Under the pieces are notes generated by a model that was given only the letters and a program-made list of their open reading frames with translations, did not search any database and had not been told where the DNA came from. Shown piece after piece: positions 1 to 11,994 of a DNA stretch of 64,000 nucleotides. The DNA is from Gnetum montanum. Its lineage: Eukaryota > Streptophyta > Gnetopsida > Gnetales > Gnetaceae. Numbering within the stretch: the stretch's first letter is position 1; each line of letters begins with the position of its first letter. The stretch covers positions 230,294-294,293 of the forward strand of contig MNCI01030229.1 of NCBI GenBank assembly GCA_015680685.1, written 5' to 3'. The translations under genes and the position numbers were made by a program.

Positions 1-1928
1 TGAATGAAAAATCATCCTCAAGTTCCTTACAATAATATCGAGAAGGTATGAAATTATTGAGGGGAATGGCACTAATGGGATGACATGTGAACGGATCATC
101 ATTACAAGACTTGACAAAACTGGTGTTCATGACAACAAGGATAAACACCTTATTACAATGACATGAGGCCTGTGTTGGCAGTTGAGAAAGAGAGAGAGAG
201 AGAGAGAAGTGTTGCTGCTGCCAACACCAAGATTGTGTCTTTGTTGTCCATCCATAAGCGCGCCATCGATCTTGCTCCTTGCATAGCTGCTTTAGCACTG
301 CTCCATTCCAAGTGTTTGCTCCAGATCTAATCTGTTATTTGTATGATCGCCATCTACACACACAACACAATCTTATATTAGCAAGGGTAAATGAATCATC
401 ATGTAATTGATACCTTTCTTTGGTGTAGGTCCATTGGCTAGGTTGTGGTATGGCTAATATGGATCTGGGAATATATTAATGATGACTACCAAAGGTGTAG
501 GGGTTAGGAAGAAAATAAAAAAATTTAGGGCTAGGAGAAAATCGAAAAAATCAGGCCCCATACCCCCATGAGTAATCGCAAACCTCTGGTAGCGTTAGAA
601 TGGAGAAAGGAGAGGAGTAAGAAAGAAAGAAAGATAAAAAGGGACAACTATGGAATCGATGAAATGGATGTCAAGATGGAAATGAACATAATAAAATTAA
701 TTGCAAAATGTTAGGGGAAAGAATTTAACTAATGCTTCAAATAGGAATGTCAGTGGGTCCTCCCCAAAGCAGGCTCTGCCCTAACAAAGCCACATGCAAA
801 GAGTCCGTAGGCTCCAGGAATGTTATTTGGAACAAGAGTTAAAGTCTTAACCACAAGCATGTACCGAAAAGAAAACAATGCATCAACCAAAATATACACT
901 AATGATACAATCGGCAATGAGGTGGATAATGGAGAGAAGGATGGAGAGAGAGAATGGAATGGAATCCCAAGAACAAGGTGGTGTACAGCCCCTTGTGTGT
1001 TGCATGATTAATGTAACTTAGAAAATCTCATTCCAACTTCGACCTCAAACCAGCCACATCCAGTGACTTCGCATCAATACATTTGGCCAAACCATCCTGT
1101 TGAATAACAAGGATGCATCTCCAAAGAGCCACCACCATTCTGATGAAACAAAGGAGAGAATGGGAAGCGAGAAGGACCTTAGTTAGAGGGAACACTTTTG
1201 GTTCTATAACCAGTGCTTGTAGCCCAAGTTTATTTCGTCTAAGGGATGTGCTTTGAATTCTCACTTTTTATTCTTTTTTGTGTTTTTTTTTTGCTTTTTG
1301 TGTTTTGTGTTTTTATGCGTGAGAACCACACCATGCAAAGACTTCTTATTTTTATTGACTCAGCTTCCAATAATTGGGTAACATCGGAACANCCTTGAGT
1401 CCTTCCTTAGTTTGAAAAATACCCAGTCACCGATTCATTTAAGTTCTTATTATAAGGGGACTGTACATTTCCAAGTTGAGAGAGACCATAAAAATTGGTG
1501 GATGGATGGATGAAGTGGTCCCATTGACTGCCATATCAAAAGAAACATACCTTAGTATCAACATTGTGACTTAAAGGTAAAAAGCAAACATTAGCAATCA
1601 ACATGAAAACAGTTCATACCATAATTCCGAACACTTATTGGGTGAAAAACTTACATGGTGGAACACACACACATACACAAAAAATGGAAAAAGTATAATA
1701 ATGTTGTAAAACAAAAATAAGAAAAGTTAAAGAAAGTTGTAAAACAAAAACTAGAAAAGTGAAAGAAATTTGTAAAACAAAAATGTGTAAGACAAAAACA
1801 TTGTAAAAAAAACATGTAAAACAAAAATGTGAAAGAAAAACTTAAAAGAAATGAGGGCCCCATATGGTTAGCATAGGCAGCCATCTCCCCTATGACTGAG
1901 TGGAAAGGGAGAGATCCAAAATAATGAG
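1..1928 (-). other. 3' non-coding region of element 1
   Basis: About 1.9 kb between the lost polypurine tract and the pol-deletion junction. It aligns along its length with 12810-14636, 25777-27436 and 50561-52396, and in blocks with 62552-64000. Recognisable blocks are a GA-rich microsatellite (about 186-212), the block around TCCTCCCCAAAGCAGGCTC (about 758-777), and the hairpin at 1258-1325. No credible minus-strand ORF is present; the short ORFs here are not shared between copies. The N at 1392 replaces roughly 110 bp present in element A. Confidence 0.75.
1258..1325 (-). other. Conserved hairpin with T-rich (A-rich in RNA) loop, copy 1
   Basis: TTCTCAC (1258-1264) is a perfect 7-bp inverted match to GTGAGAA (1319-1325), enclosing a T-rich stretch. 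In the element's RNA, read from the minus strand, this is a stem with an A-rich loop. Homologous hairpins lie at 13966-14010, 27088-27117, 51728-51770 and 63892-63955. Confidence 0.6.
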
Positions 1929-2700
1929 TGTCTATTTGAATTTCGTAACAGTGTCCAACTTCTCCTGATTGATATTCTTAGATTAAGGGGTGGAAGTTGG
2001 TGATGCTCATATTCCAATGTATATATGCTTTTGTTATGGGCATGGGTTCCCTCAGTTTGTTCCATGCATATTTGGTTGCTCCTTCTAGTAGCTGTCAACC
2101 ACAGGGTGTCTACTACTGGTTGTGTGATTGCTACATACAGGCATCTTTGTTGCAAATTTTCAAGGGAACACCTGTTGCATGGAGGCATTTCCTCTATGTC
2201 ATCACTCGATGAATCACTATATGTGATGCATGGAACTTTCCTCTTCTTGATTTTTCCATAAATATTTATTTTAGAAATTTCCAAGGAAAGATCACAGATC
2301 CTAAGGCATGTGTCTACTGCACTTAGCCATGCCCTTCCCATTATAATTGGGAAGTTCCCTTCGTTGTTGTTGACCTCAATCACCAGGAAATTAGCTGGGT
2401 AAGACCAAACACACACATTGGTAATGATGTCCTCCTCCAATCCCAAGGGAATGATGACGGACTGGTCTGCCAGCTCTAGTTGAATGTTGCTCTTCTTAAG
2501 TTGGGGCAGGTTCTAGGTGTGATACATCTCTCGTGAAATTAAGTTAACTCTAGAACCTGAGTCAAGAAGAGCCCTATGTGGTTTATTTCCAGTGATTTGT
2601 AAATAGATTAAGGGACTCCCAGGGTTAGTTAGTTTCCTGGGAAGGTATCCTACCTTGATCCAGTCAATTATGGTATGCGTTAACATAACCGTATTTGTTA
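1929..2700 (-). pseudogene. Retropepsin (protease) remnant, element 1
   Basis: Aspartic protease region of a Ty3/gypsy polyprotein, which would cleave Gag-Pol. On the minus strand the active-site region reads ALLDSGS with DSG at 2555-2563, followed downstream by an IIMGRAWLS motif, the C-terminal part of the protease fold in this family. Copies A, B and C have DLG at the same place, one codon base apart. The region is broken between frames and then runs straight into the 3' non-coding region because RT, RNase H and integrase are deleted. The active-site motif identifies the domain; the inactive state is inferred from the breaks. Confidence 0.7.
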
Positions 2701-2704
2701 AGCT

Positions 2705-5040
2705 CTATTGGACTGAAGGGTGCTCTGAAGTGTTAGATGGTGGAGGAGTGTACATGGGCCCAACCGCTTGTTGTTGCAAGAGTTTGTCTGGGCTTTTGGT
2801 TCTGAAGAAAGGTCTTCTCTTTTTACAATTGTTAGAACCAGTAGCAAGTTGGATATTTACAACTCTCGCAGCGTGACGTTGCTGTGGTTGGGTAGGAAGT
2901 CTCCCTTGCATTGTTAGAGTAGGAGATGTTATGGGAACTACTATTGGTGGAAGATGTGCGAATGGATTTGGAGGATGGTGTGGGTATGGAGTGTCTCTCA
3001 GAGGGGAAGGAGTCCTTCTGAAGTACTCCCAAACTTGGTAGTGACGGTGGGGGGTTGAGTGACTCATAGAGTCACTTGGAAAAATCGTCTAATGCACATA
3101 GTATCCATAAGGGTTAGGCTACCGGTAAGGGTACTGATGTTTTGGTGATGGCATCCCCCATGACTGTGGGTATTGCTAGTGCTGATGTTGTCCGATGAGT
3201 TGTGGTGGAGTTCCACTTGGATAATACTTTAAGGGTTGGTGGAACTGCCTTGGGTTACCTTGTGGATAAGGTAACCTTCAGGGTGTTTGCCGTTGGTTGA
3301 GTCTTGGATTAAGCGCATACACCCCAGACTCCTGTAGATGTGAAATAATTGGACAACATCCCTTAGGATGGTCATAGTGGTAGATCTCACATCCACCGTC
3401 ATTTTCTGTGTCTGATTCCACAACCCCATCAAAGTTAGTGATTTTCCCCTTACCCTTGTTATGTGCAGGGCCTAAATCTCTCCACTTTGTCTTACCTTTG
3501 TCNTCACTCCCTTCTTTCGAAGAGAGGGATCATGATTGTATTCTTCCACACTTTCCCTTTTTCATAGCTCACCTTCTTCTTTTGCTACTTGTTCCAACAA
3601 GCGATGTACTTCATGGGCTCTAAGTTGTGAGAGTCTCCCTTAGGCATAAGTCCCAAGGGTTCTTCTCATTTCATGCCTTAGCCCATCCACGATGTGGCGA
3701 AGTTGATCCTACTGAGCGTACCCAACCTGGGCAATGATGTAACAATGTGTAGTAGCAGGCCATGACAACATCCAAGGGTTCATGAGTACCTTGCTTCCAA
3801 CCTTGGATCGGCTTATGCAAATTGGACACTTTGGAGTATGTCTGATACTTATCATTGAATAGTTCTAACATCGTACTCCACCTCTTGATGGTTTCCGGTT
3901 CCAAGGACTGGTACCAACTCTCTGCTTCTTTGGTGAGTATCCTTGGGAACAACTTAAGTTTTTGCCACTCATTTTCTATATTCTACAAGGCACAGGCATC
4001 GTGGAATGCCTGTAAATGATTTTTCAGATCAACATTGTATCCCCCTTCAAATCGTGGGATATTGTTCATGTTTAACGTTTGATCTGACTATCTTTTAAAT
4101 GCCTTGTGGGAATCCTAACTGCCTCTGTTATGTCAAGCATACTTTAGGTTGCAAGTAGGGGCTCGTCATGATCATCTCTTTCATGACACCTGTGATGTTT
4201 GCGTTGTTCCCTACTCTCCCTATGTCCTTGCCCTTGTCCTCTCTCTCGAATTTCCCGTCGAGGTCTCTCGTTTTGTCTACCTTTATCCTCTCCATTGTGT
4301 TCATGATGGCTATGCCCAGATGTGGAAGGAGAGGGTGAGTGATGTGAAAAAGGGAAAGAATAAGGGGAACCATTGCCATGACGATGTTTCCTGCCTTCTC
4401 TTCGGCTGCTAAGGCCCCAATTGTGGTGACGATATAAGTGCCTGTCCTTAGCATGAGTGGTTGTTCCCTCTATGAATAGTTGGTGCTCACGGGCATCTGA
4501 ACCATGGTTATGTATCGTTGATCGTAGGTTCTGATACCCAACCTCCTCATCATAGTTAGGAGGGGGAACATCGTTTGCTAAAGAACTAGTTATAAGGGGT
4601 TCCTCATCTTCTATTTCGCTAAGGATGTGCAGACCTTTGCCCTTCAAAAGTGTATGTTGATTCTCCTGCCTTGAGTCTCTCATACGTTGTGCTTCTGTGA
4701 GATAATAATCCCTCGTATCAAAGTCTTCCACAACATATTTAGTGTATAATTCTATCATGTGAATCTATGCCAAAGCATGGAAAAGCATGTTAGAGACTGA
4801 TCGATCTGGGGGTAACATGATGTTACCTTGCAAATCTCTCCATCACAGCTGCTCATCTTGATGGAGGATAAAGGTAAAGTTTGGAATATACTCATCGGGA
4901 TGAGTATAAACTATCTTGTATTATTTAGGACTTGGTTGATTTCAGCTATGTGTTTTATGGTGCCGACTGTCTTGTGTATGGTCCTTAGGTGGTGAGTTGC
5001 TCTTATGAGAAGAAGGCATTTTTATCGGTGTGCTATTTCA
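2705..5040 (-). pseudogene. Gag remnant, element 1
   Basis: Capsid/nucleocapsid polyprotein remnant in several frames. From C- to N-terminus along the + strand: a Pro/His/Tyr-rich linker (2705-3067); a zinc-knuckle site near 3350-3395 where the second Cys is replaced (CEIYHYDHPKGCC); a capsid-like segment (3671-3952) with the WY..L..E.I..W pattern of plant Retrotrans_gag; a His/Ser/Arg/Glu-rich charged region (about 4128-4480); and a conserved N-terminal segment (4480-5030). The single N at 3503 replaces about 200 bp between knuckle and capsid present in element A. Non-functional by frameshifts. Confidence 0.7.
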
Positions 5041-5139
5041 CCGTTATATAATTTTTTTGTTAATTAATCTGAAGGTTCATTTAGGCTCCCAACGATGTGA
5101 GTGATATTCTTTATGTTCTATTTGGTGCACAAACACTTA

Positions 5140-5159
5140 GTCCTCAACAACAGTGCCAA
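5140..5159 (-). other. Primer-binding site, element 1
   Basis: Directly inside the right LTR the minus strand reads TTGGCACTGTTGTTGAGG. It is a diverged form of the A copy TTGGCACCATTGCTAGG. The position and the TGGCRCC core match the primer sites of Athila/Tat-type plant elements, where a tRNA-Asp primer has been proposed; the exact tRNA here is my inference. Confidence 0.55.
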
Positions 5160-6114
5160 TGATGAGTGGCAAGGTACCCCTACACTCAACCATATGAAAC
5201 GAGCGTAGCACGCGCGATCTGGTTGAACTTCGTAGAGTAAGTGCCTACACGCCCCATGGAACACTTGGGGTTAATCATTCATTGTCTTCCCAGACTTACT
5301 TGTAGTTGTCACGGTGTATGGTTAAGTAAGTCCAAGGTATATGATTTTTATAGTCTTTTATGTTTTTCTCCTATGCTATCGAGGTGAAGTTTTGAGAAAC
5401 TAACTAGCTCTAACTAATGACTAAGTCTAAATTAACTAACGTCAGCATCCATTCCCACTTACCATACACACCTTGAACTATGCAACCGCAGTTACCAAAT
5501 GCTAATCGTTACTGGGATCACCACACGTAACGCACGTGCTCGAAGTGGTCGTACTAAGGCACTTAACTAGCCTAACTGTAATGAGCATCCATTCCTTGAC
5601 TAGCCGTACACATCCTTAAATACTAATAATCAAGTCATACTCATTCCGCATTCTAGGAGTTGAGGGTGAGAGAATCTAATCGCGATGAGCAGCCGATTCC
5701 TTGATTAGCCGTACATATCCGTAAATGCTTGTAATCAAGTCGTACTCATGCCGTGCTACTGCAGGGTAATAAATAATAGGTAAGAAATAACAAGTAATAA
5801 ATCCTATTCCATGCACTGCAAGGTTTATCCACAAAGCTCATCTTTATTGTCGTACACAACTTGCGTTTAGGTACAATGTTTTTTGAATAAAGATCCGTTC
5901 ACTTGGGGACTCCTACTGCGGGCACATGGAAAATATTCTATCTCTGGAGTGATCAATTTGCCAGAGTTTTCCTACTTCTAGCCTAGGATGGGAAATAAAG
6001 GGAGTGTCACCTCTTATTTATAGATTTGGTGGTGGACCATGATATCGCGTATGCGACATCACAGGGGATGATGCGATATCGCATGGGATGCGACATTGCG
6101 GCTCATGCGAATCA
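5160..6114 (-). repeat. 5' LTR of element 1
   Basis: Begins TGATGAGTGGC and ends at ATCA. It is about 955 bp, longer than the 777-815 bp sister LTRs, partly because of a 104-bp internal tandem duplication (units starting at 5581 and 5685). The TATA box (minus strand CTATAAATAAGAG) is at 6011-6023. Between it and the LTR end lie GATATCGC-type palindromes. Adjacent to the primer site on its left. Confidence 0.85.
5581..5790. repeat. 104-bp tandem duplication inside the LTR
   Basis: ATGAGCATCCATTCCTTGAC at 5581 and ATGAGCAGCCGATTCCTTGA at 5685 start two diverged copies that both continue through CCGTACA and a TAATCAAGTC block. The sister LTRs have only one copy. Confidence 0.6.
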
Positions 6115-6119
6115 TGTCT

Positions 6120-9100
6120 TATCAAAAGGTTAATGAACTTGAAGTGGTAGCTTTAACTCTTAACTTGTCTAAGATAACTGAACATCATAAAACATTAATT
6201 GAATGAGAATTAGAAATAGTGATCCATGATAATAAGTATTTCTTTCAAGTGTTTAAAGATGATCATCAAATAACTCAGTTCCTTAGAAACATGGAAGAGT
6301 TCAAAGGTTAGATCTATGAAAAAGATGATTTAAAGCCAAAAGTAATAAGAATATCTTAAAAGGTATTACAATTGGAAGAAGAATTTAGACAAAAAATAGT
6401 TAAAGAATTAGATATTCAAAATCATAAAGATCAAGCTTATGAAATAATAAATTTAGGATGTCAAGACATTTCGAGGTACCTTAACATTAGAATAAAACTT
6501 GACTAAAAGTTAAAGGCAAAATGGTGCATGTTCTTAAGGAGAGTTTATACATCATTACTTGGTCATATGATTATTTGAGAACTTTTGATCCTAATATTAT
6601 AATAAAAAATTCCTTTAATAGAGAATTGCAAGACATTTAAAGAAAATTTAAAGAAGCTCAATCTAATTTTTGAACCAACAATGGAAGCTAAAATTTAGAA
6701 GTTATTAAATGCTAGCATAATATATCCAACTAGATACTCAACTTGGATAGCTAATCTAGTACTGGTCATGAAAAAGAATGGAGATATAAGATTATGTGTT
6801 GATTTCAAGAAATTGAATGAATCTTCAATTAAAGATAGGTATACACTCCAAAGAATTGATGAAATGCTAATAAAAGTATTAAGATGTCAATTATATTCAT
6901 ACTTAGATAGGTTTTCGGATGATAGTAGACAATAATGATAGATATAAAATGGCATTCATCACATAATGGGGAATATTTACATATAAAAGAATTACCTTTA
7001 GCTTGTAAAATGTAAGAGCTAATTTTCAATGAGTTATGGATGAAACATTTAAAGGACTTACTGGGAAAATTATCATCATTTATTTAGACTATATTATAGT
7101 TTATTTGAAGCATAAGTCAGACCATATATTTCACCTACAGCAAATATTTAGAAGATATAAAAAATTTGATATTTCTTTGAATCAAAAGAGAATGTATTTT
7201 TGGAGTTAAATCATTTTTCTTACTTGGGCATATAATTTTTCAAAAAGGAATAACTATTGTTCAAGATAGAATAGAAGCTATTCAAGGTATAGAACATCCT
7301 AAAAATAAGAAAGCACTAAGGTCTTTCTTTGGAAAGATTAACTTGGTAAAAAAATTCATACTAAGATTTACAAAAATAACAAAGCCTCTTTTAAAAATGT
7401 TGAAAAAGAATGTTGAAGTACAAAAGATCAAGGAATAAATGGAGGCTATAGACCAAATTAAGAGAGCCATTTTAGAAGCCCCATATCTAGTGAAACCAAA
7501 ACTTAAAGAGGATTTTTGGTTATATGCATTTTCCTCAATAGGCTCATTAGCTATATTATTAATACAAAAAAATGGAGGAAAAGAAAATTCAATTGAATTT
7601 TTTGTTATCAATTAAAAGAAGTTAAAAGAGATTACTTTTCTCTTGAAAAAAAAAGCATTTTCTATGATTAAATCTTTGGGAAATTTTAAGTATTATTTAC
7701 AAAACACTATGGTTCATATTATGACTATAGAGCCATCCATAAGATAATTTCTATCACAAAATGAAATTGAACTCAAAAGAGCTAATTAGATAATCAAGCT
7801 TCAACAATTTAGGTTTACTCTAAAAACATGTAAAATATTTAAGAATATGGGATTAGCCAGAATGATGATGATAGAATCTAGATAAGAAGTGTTAGCTCTT
7901 CCTAAAATTACAAATTGGTATGATGACATAGTAAAGTTTCTTGTTAGCCAAGAGATTCCTAAGAATCTATTAAAAAGTAAAGAAAGAGCTTTCATAATCA
8001 AGACAAAGAAGAACATTTTCACTTAGGAAAATATATACAGAAGAGATTTCTGAGGTATCTTTCTAGAATGTGCATCTAACTGAAAAATTAAGAAAATTTT
8101 GAAGTAATTCCATAATTACAAGGGCTTATATTATGAATCTTCTAGAACCATAATGCAACATATATTGAGATATGTCTTCTATTGGTCCACTATGTATAAA
8201 TATTTTTGGGATAAAATTTTAACTTACCTTAGATGTTAAATACATAGATCAAAGCTACAAAGGCCTACTGCTCCACTAAAACTAGTGGTAATAGATAGAC
8301 ATTTTCAAGGTGAGGATTAGATTTTATAGAAGCTATTACACCATCACAATTAGGGCATAGGTTTATTTTGACAACTATTGACTATTTCACTAAATCACTA
8401 GAATCTATATCTTTCAGAAGAAGCACATCCTATGATGTGATTAAGTTTCTTGAACAATATGTCATAAATTGGTTTGGGATGCTAGGATCTTTGGTTATTG
8501 ATAATGGCAAAGCTTTCTAATCAACTTAGTCTATAAGATGGGCTTTAGAAAATTCAATCTTGGTTTATTCACCTTCAAACTATTACCCATAAGGAAATGG
8601 TCTAGTTAAGTCCACAAATAAAATGATAATATCTTATATCAAGCAGTCTATGAATAATAGTATAGGAAATCAACATGAGCTATTGCAACGAGCTCTATGA
8701 ACTAATAGGATTAGAGTAAAAAAAAAAAATTATAGGAACTACACCATTCAACCTAGATTAGGGGTTTAATGCTTGCATAACTAAATAACAATGTCTTCAA
8801 TAGTAGAATTTATGGAAAAATATGATCTACAATTAGACAAGGAACATGCTCTAATGACTTTATTAGTAAAAAGAGAGTCTAAAATTAATGAATCTTGAGA
8901 TAAGCTATTACAAAATGTAGCATTAATGAAAAGATGATTTGATCATTGAGTAGGATAGAATGCATTTAGAGAAGAAGATTTGGTTTTGTTATGGAGAGTT
9001 AATAGAAGAGATAAACGTAACAAAATTTTAGCTAGATGGATCGAGCCATTAATAATAAGTAATAAGTGGCAGAAAATAATTTCAAACTTCATTATATGGA

Positions 9101-9200
9101 TAGGTATTAAACTTTCTATTTATTACTCTCTATCTAAAGCATTACTTTGGACAACCACCCACTTGGATAAGCTAAAAATAATGATTGACTAGATTAGTAA
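6120..9200 (+). pseudogene. Decayed Tat-type Ty3/gypsy pol (element G)
   Basis: A + strand pol with dozens of in-frame stops and several frameshifts. In order: a protease-RT linker (about 6130-6690), RT (6690-7150), RNase H (about 7440-7890) and integrase (about 8290-9190). RT shows STWIANLV then RLCVDF, the pattern of the plant Tat branch. The catalytic YVDD position reads YLDY at 7081-7092, so the second Asp is lost. The integrase keeps TTIDYF and VIDNGKAF, but the third acidic residue is Lys in the segment after NYYP.GNG. The left end is cut by the LTR of element 1, so its 5' LTR and gag are not visible. Clearly inactive and old. Confidence 0.8.
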
Positions 9201-10640
9201 ATATGTACATAGTGTTCTATAACTAATTTTCATAGAACTATTTAGGAAGAAGAAGCTAAGCTATAAAATCCTTAAGCTTAACTTTTCATCAATAGCCATG
9301 ATTGGAAAATTGAGGTTAACTGTAAGAATAAGATTATTTGTGGATCTAAAGAAAGTTAAAATGAAAGTAAGGCCTTTTATCCCATATCTATTAGGATGTT
9401 GTCTTGAGCATGTACAAAAAACTTCTTACAGGGATATAACTTATGGAGCATCCTATAATTTCCCATTCATGAATTAGCTTTCGAATGAATTTTCCATGCT
9501 TAAAAATGGTAAATCAATCCATGTTTAAGAATGGATTGAGATTCTAGAGTGTTATGACCTTTTACTAAAGGAAAACTTTAATGAGAGAAGCCTAATTTGT
9601 AATTTTAATTATGAGGATGTTTTAGTCAAGCAGCATGAAAACAACATCGAAGGAAGACTTGGGAATTCAAAAAAAGAACAAGAAAAAAAATAAGAGCCTA
9701 AGGAATATGAAAGTTCAGAAGATACTAAGGAAAAGTGGGATTGAAATAATGAAGAAAAAATTGTCATACTGGCTTAAGTAACAACTGAGCTTGAATATAA
9801 TGGAGCTTTAGAACAAAATTTTTTGAGGAAAATCATAATCACTGTATAGTGTCAACCAATCTTATTAGCTTAGATTTAGATTAACCTATTCAAAGCATTT
9901 TAGAACCAGTGAATTTTTATCCTTGTTTAGCATTAAGATACAAGGATTTTTCTCCACAAAAATATTTAACATTTTTCTTAATTTCTCTTATGTATGTTTA
10001 TGAATGTTACAAAAAGAAGGTTTTGTTTTTATTTTGAAATGTTGTTGTTACAACAATAGCCACTTTCATGGAACAAAAAAGGACGTAAATTATTGGGCTT
10101 ACTTCTTTAAGCAATATCCCATGGTTTTTGAATTAAAGATTGATTCACCCACATGATATGTTTGAGTTAAGATTTATCATATTGTATTTGTGTAAAAAGA
10201 AGCCCCTAGTGAAAGTTAGTTTTAGAGGACAGTTTCTACATAAATGCTAAAATGATTAGATTCATTTTGATTAATTTTTCATTTTCAAAATGGAAGTTTT
10301 CTTTATAAGAACAAGCTACCTAGAAGATCCTGATTTGTTGATCATTTAAGCTAATTAATTCTTAGTTAGTTTAAAGAATTGGGATTTTATATTATATATA
10401 ACATTGTGTAGGATAGTTGAAATAGTCACCAAAGATAGAACGTGTACGAGTTTAAACTAGCCTAAGGGAACACTCTTTGAATTATTAGAGTTAAGACCAT
10501 CACAAATGAATTCATAGAGCTTAAAAATTAGTTCCATCTCAATGTATGATCAACATTAGAACAAACAAAGGAGCATAGAAAGAAATGAAACTTATCATTT
10601 TAGGAAAAGGACATGATCTGAAATGGATTTAATTCTTTTT
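9200..10640 (+). other. Post-integrase region of element G
   Basis: No intact gene. From about 9470 to 9960 a + strand frame with few stops follows integrase and may be an extra pol C-terminal or downstream ORF; I do not recognise it. From about 9960 the sequence is non-coding, AT-rich and leads into the degenerate tandem repeats. Confidence 0.4.
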
Positions 10641-11994
10641 CACCATTTTGAATAGGTGGATTAGGTTCATAGAACAAAAAATTAACTCTATGAAGGATTT
10701 TCAAAATCATTTTGTCAATCACAAGGAGCTTGATTGGTCATAGAAAAAAGGGATCAATAAGAGCAATTGTCATGTTAAATCATAGAGGAAGCTCATGGAA
10801 CCAAAACTTGGCTCTATGAAATGGTTTTACTTGAATTATATTTGTAGGATTATAGTATAAGGATTTATAGAAAGTTTAAGATTAGCTGTGTAAGAATCCC
10901 ATGTGACACGTAGAATCCAAAAAAGAAGCTTATTTTAAAGGATTGGTGTTTCCATCATAATTGGCCCTAAAATGGAAGTAAGCTCTATAAAATCAAATCT
11001 TATAGTAATTTATCATCCAGTTCATATCTTTATGATGGATAGATTCATAGAGCCATAATCTAGTTCTATAAAAAAGAGCTAAAATGGTTCTACATGTCAC
11101 ATCAATATTCATGCAAAGAGCTTAAAATGGAGCATTGTTTGTAGAACAAAAATTTGGATCTACCAAAAAAATGCATAAATATTTTTTCCAAGTCAACTCT
11201 ATTAAATTTTATGATACGTAGATTCAAAAAAATAGCTTTACAATAAATGCACTTTTTGGTTCTACCACATCAGCTCATTATGTGACATAAGTTTGTAGAA
11301 CCAAAAATTGATACCATATAAGAGCTTTATGAATAAAAATATATGCTAAAAGCTCTTAAGAAATACTAAACAGTCACTTGCATCTTGCCAAGTTAGCTAT
11401 AAAACTAAAATTTGGTTCCACAAAGAAAACCAAAATGATTCTATAGGCCATGTCATCATGAAGCCTGAAAATAAGCTTGTATGTAGAACCAAAATCTAGC
11501 CCTACAAGTAATCTCATTTTTACCTCTACCAAATTAGAATTCAAAGAAAAATCATGTTTTGTAAAGAGGAAACTTAAATTACATGATCCTTAGAATCAAA
11601 ATTTGATTTCATGGAAAAGTTTTCAAATTGGTTTTATCATGTTGGCTCCTAAAACGTTAGTTGCTTCATAAAGCTGAGATTGGTCCCAAAAGAAAGTTTT
11701 AGAAGTGGATTTTTCACATTAGCTTTCATAAAGTATAAGTTCATAGAAAAAAAATGGTTCTATAAGCCATGTCATCTTTGGAAAAAAGCAACACTCATAG
11801 AACCAAAATATAGTTCTATAAGTGAGTGCCTAATTAGTTCTACCATGTTAGCTCCTTTGTAGAACCAATCTATAGAACCAAAACTTGACTCTATGAATAT
11901 GCTTAGAATCTATTCTATGAACCACATCAGGTTTGAAGAAAAAATGTCACTCATAAAGTCAAAATTCAATTTTACAAGTGAATGTGTAACTAGT
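10640..11994 (+). repeat. Degenerate tandem repeats 3' of Tat pol, left part
   Basis: Recurring blocks such as TAGAACCAAAATNTAGTTCTA, CCATGTTAGCTCC and CATGTCATCTTTGG reappear about every 155-160 bp, often in two half units of about 75-80 bp. Strongly diverged, so the boundaries are approximate. The array is interrupted by element A and resumes at 18897. Tat/Ogre elements are known to carry tandem repeats between integrase and the 3' LTR, which fits this position and strand. Confidence 0.6.
11990..11994. repeat. Target-site duplication of element A, left
   Basis: ctagt directly before the left LTR, matching ctagt at 18892-18896 after the right LTR. This proves both ends of element A and its insertion into the degenerate repeat array. 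Confidence 0.9.

Larger units (their letters stand above)
1..6114 (-). mobile_element. Element 1: LTR retrotransposon lacking pol, partial
   Basis: Minus-strand Ty3/gypsy element related to A, B and C. The window opens about a dozen bases inside the polypurine tract, so its left (3') LTR lies outside. In element order it has the right LTR (5160-6114), primer site, gag remnant, protease remnant and a 3' non-coding region. RT, RNase H and integrase are absent: the 3' region joins the protease-RT linker directly at about 1928/1929, the same junction as in element A. Single Ns at 1392 and 3503 hide missing sequence. The right LTR is followed by tgtct, a candidate target duplication that cannot be checked because the left end is missing. 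Confidence 0.85.

Noticed and set aside
820-1011. Short ORFs in the 3' non-coding regions (also 1028-1264, 13292-13480, 25859-26140, 50954-51250)
   Set aside because: Not conserved between copies, on both strands, and they overlap microsatellites and blocks conserved as DNA.
1651-1884. Phe-rich 77-aa ORF as an envelope-like membrane protein
   Set aside because: It is produced by AAACAAAAA-type low-complexity repeats and is not shared with the sister elements.
4144-4758. Host SR-type protein gene
   Set aside because: The His/Ser/Arg-rich frame is repeated in all gag copies at the same place, so it is retroelement gag.
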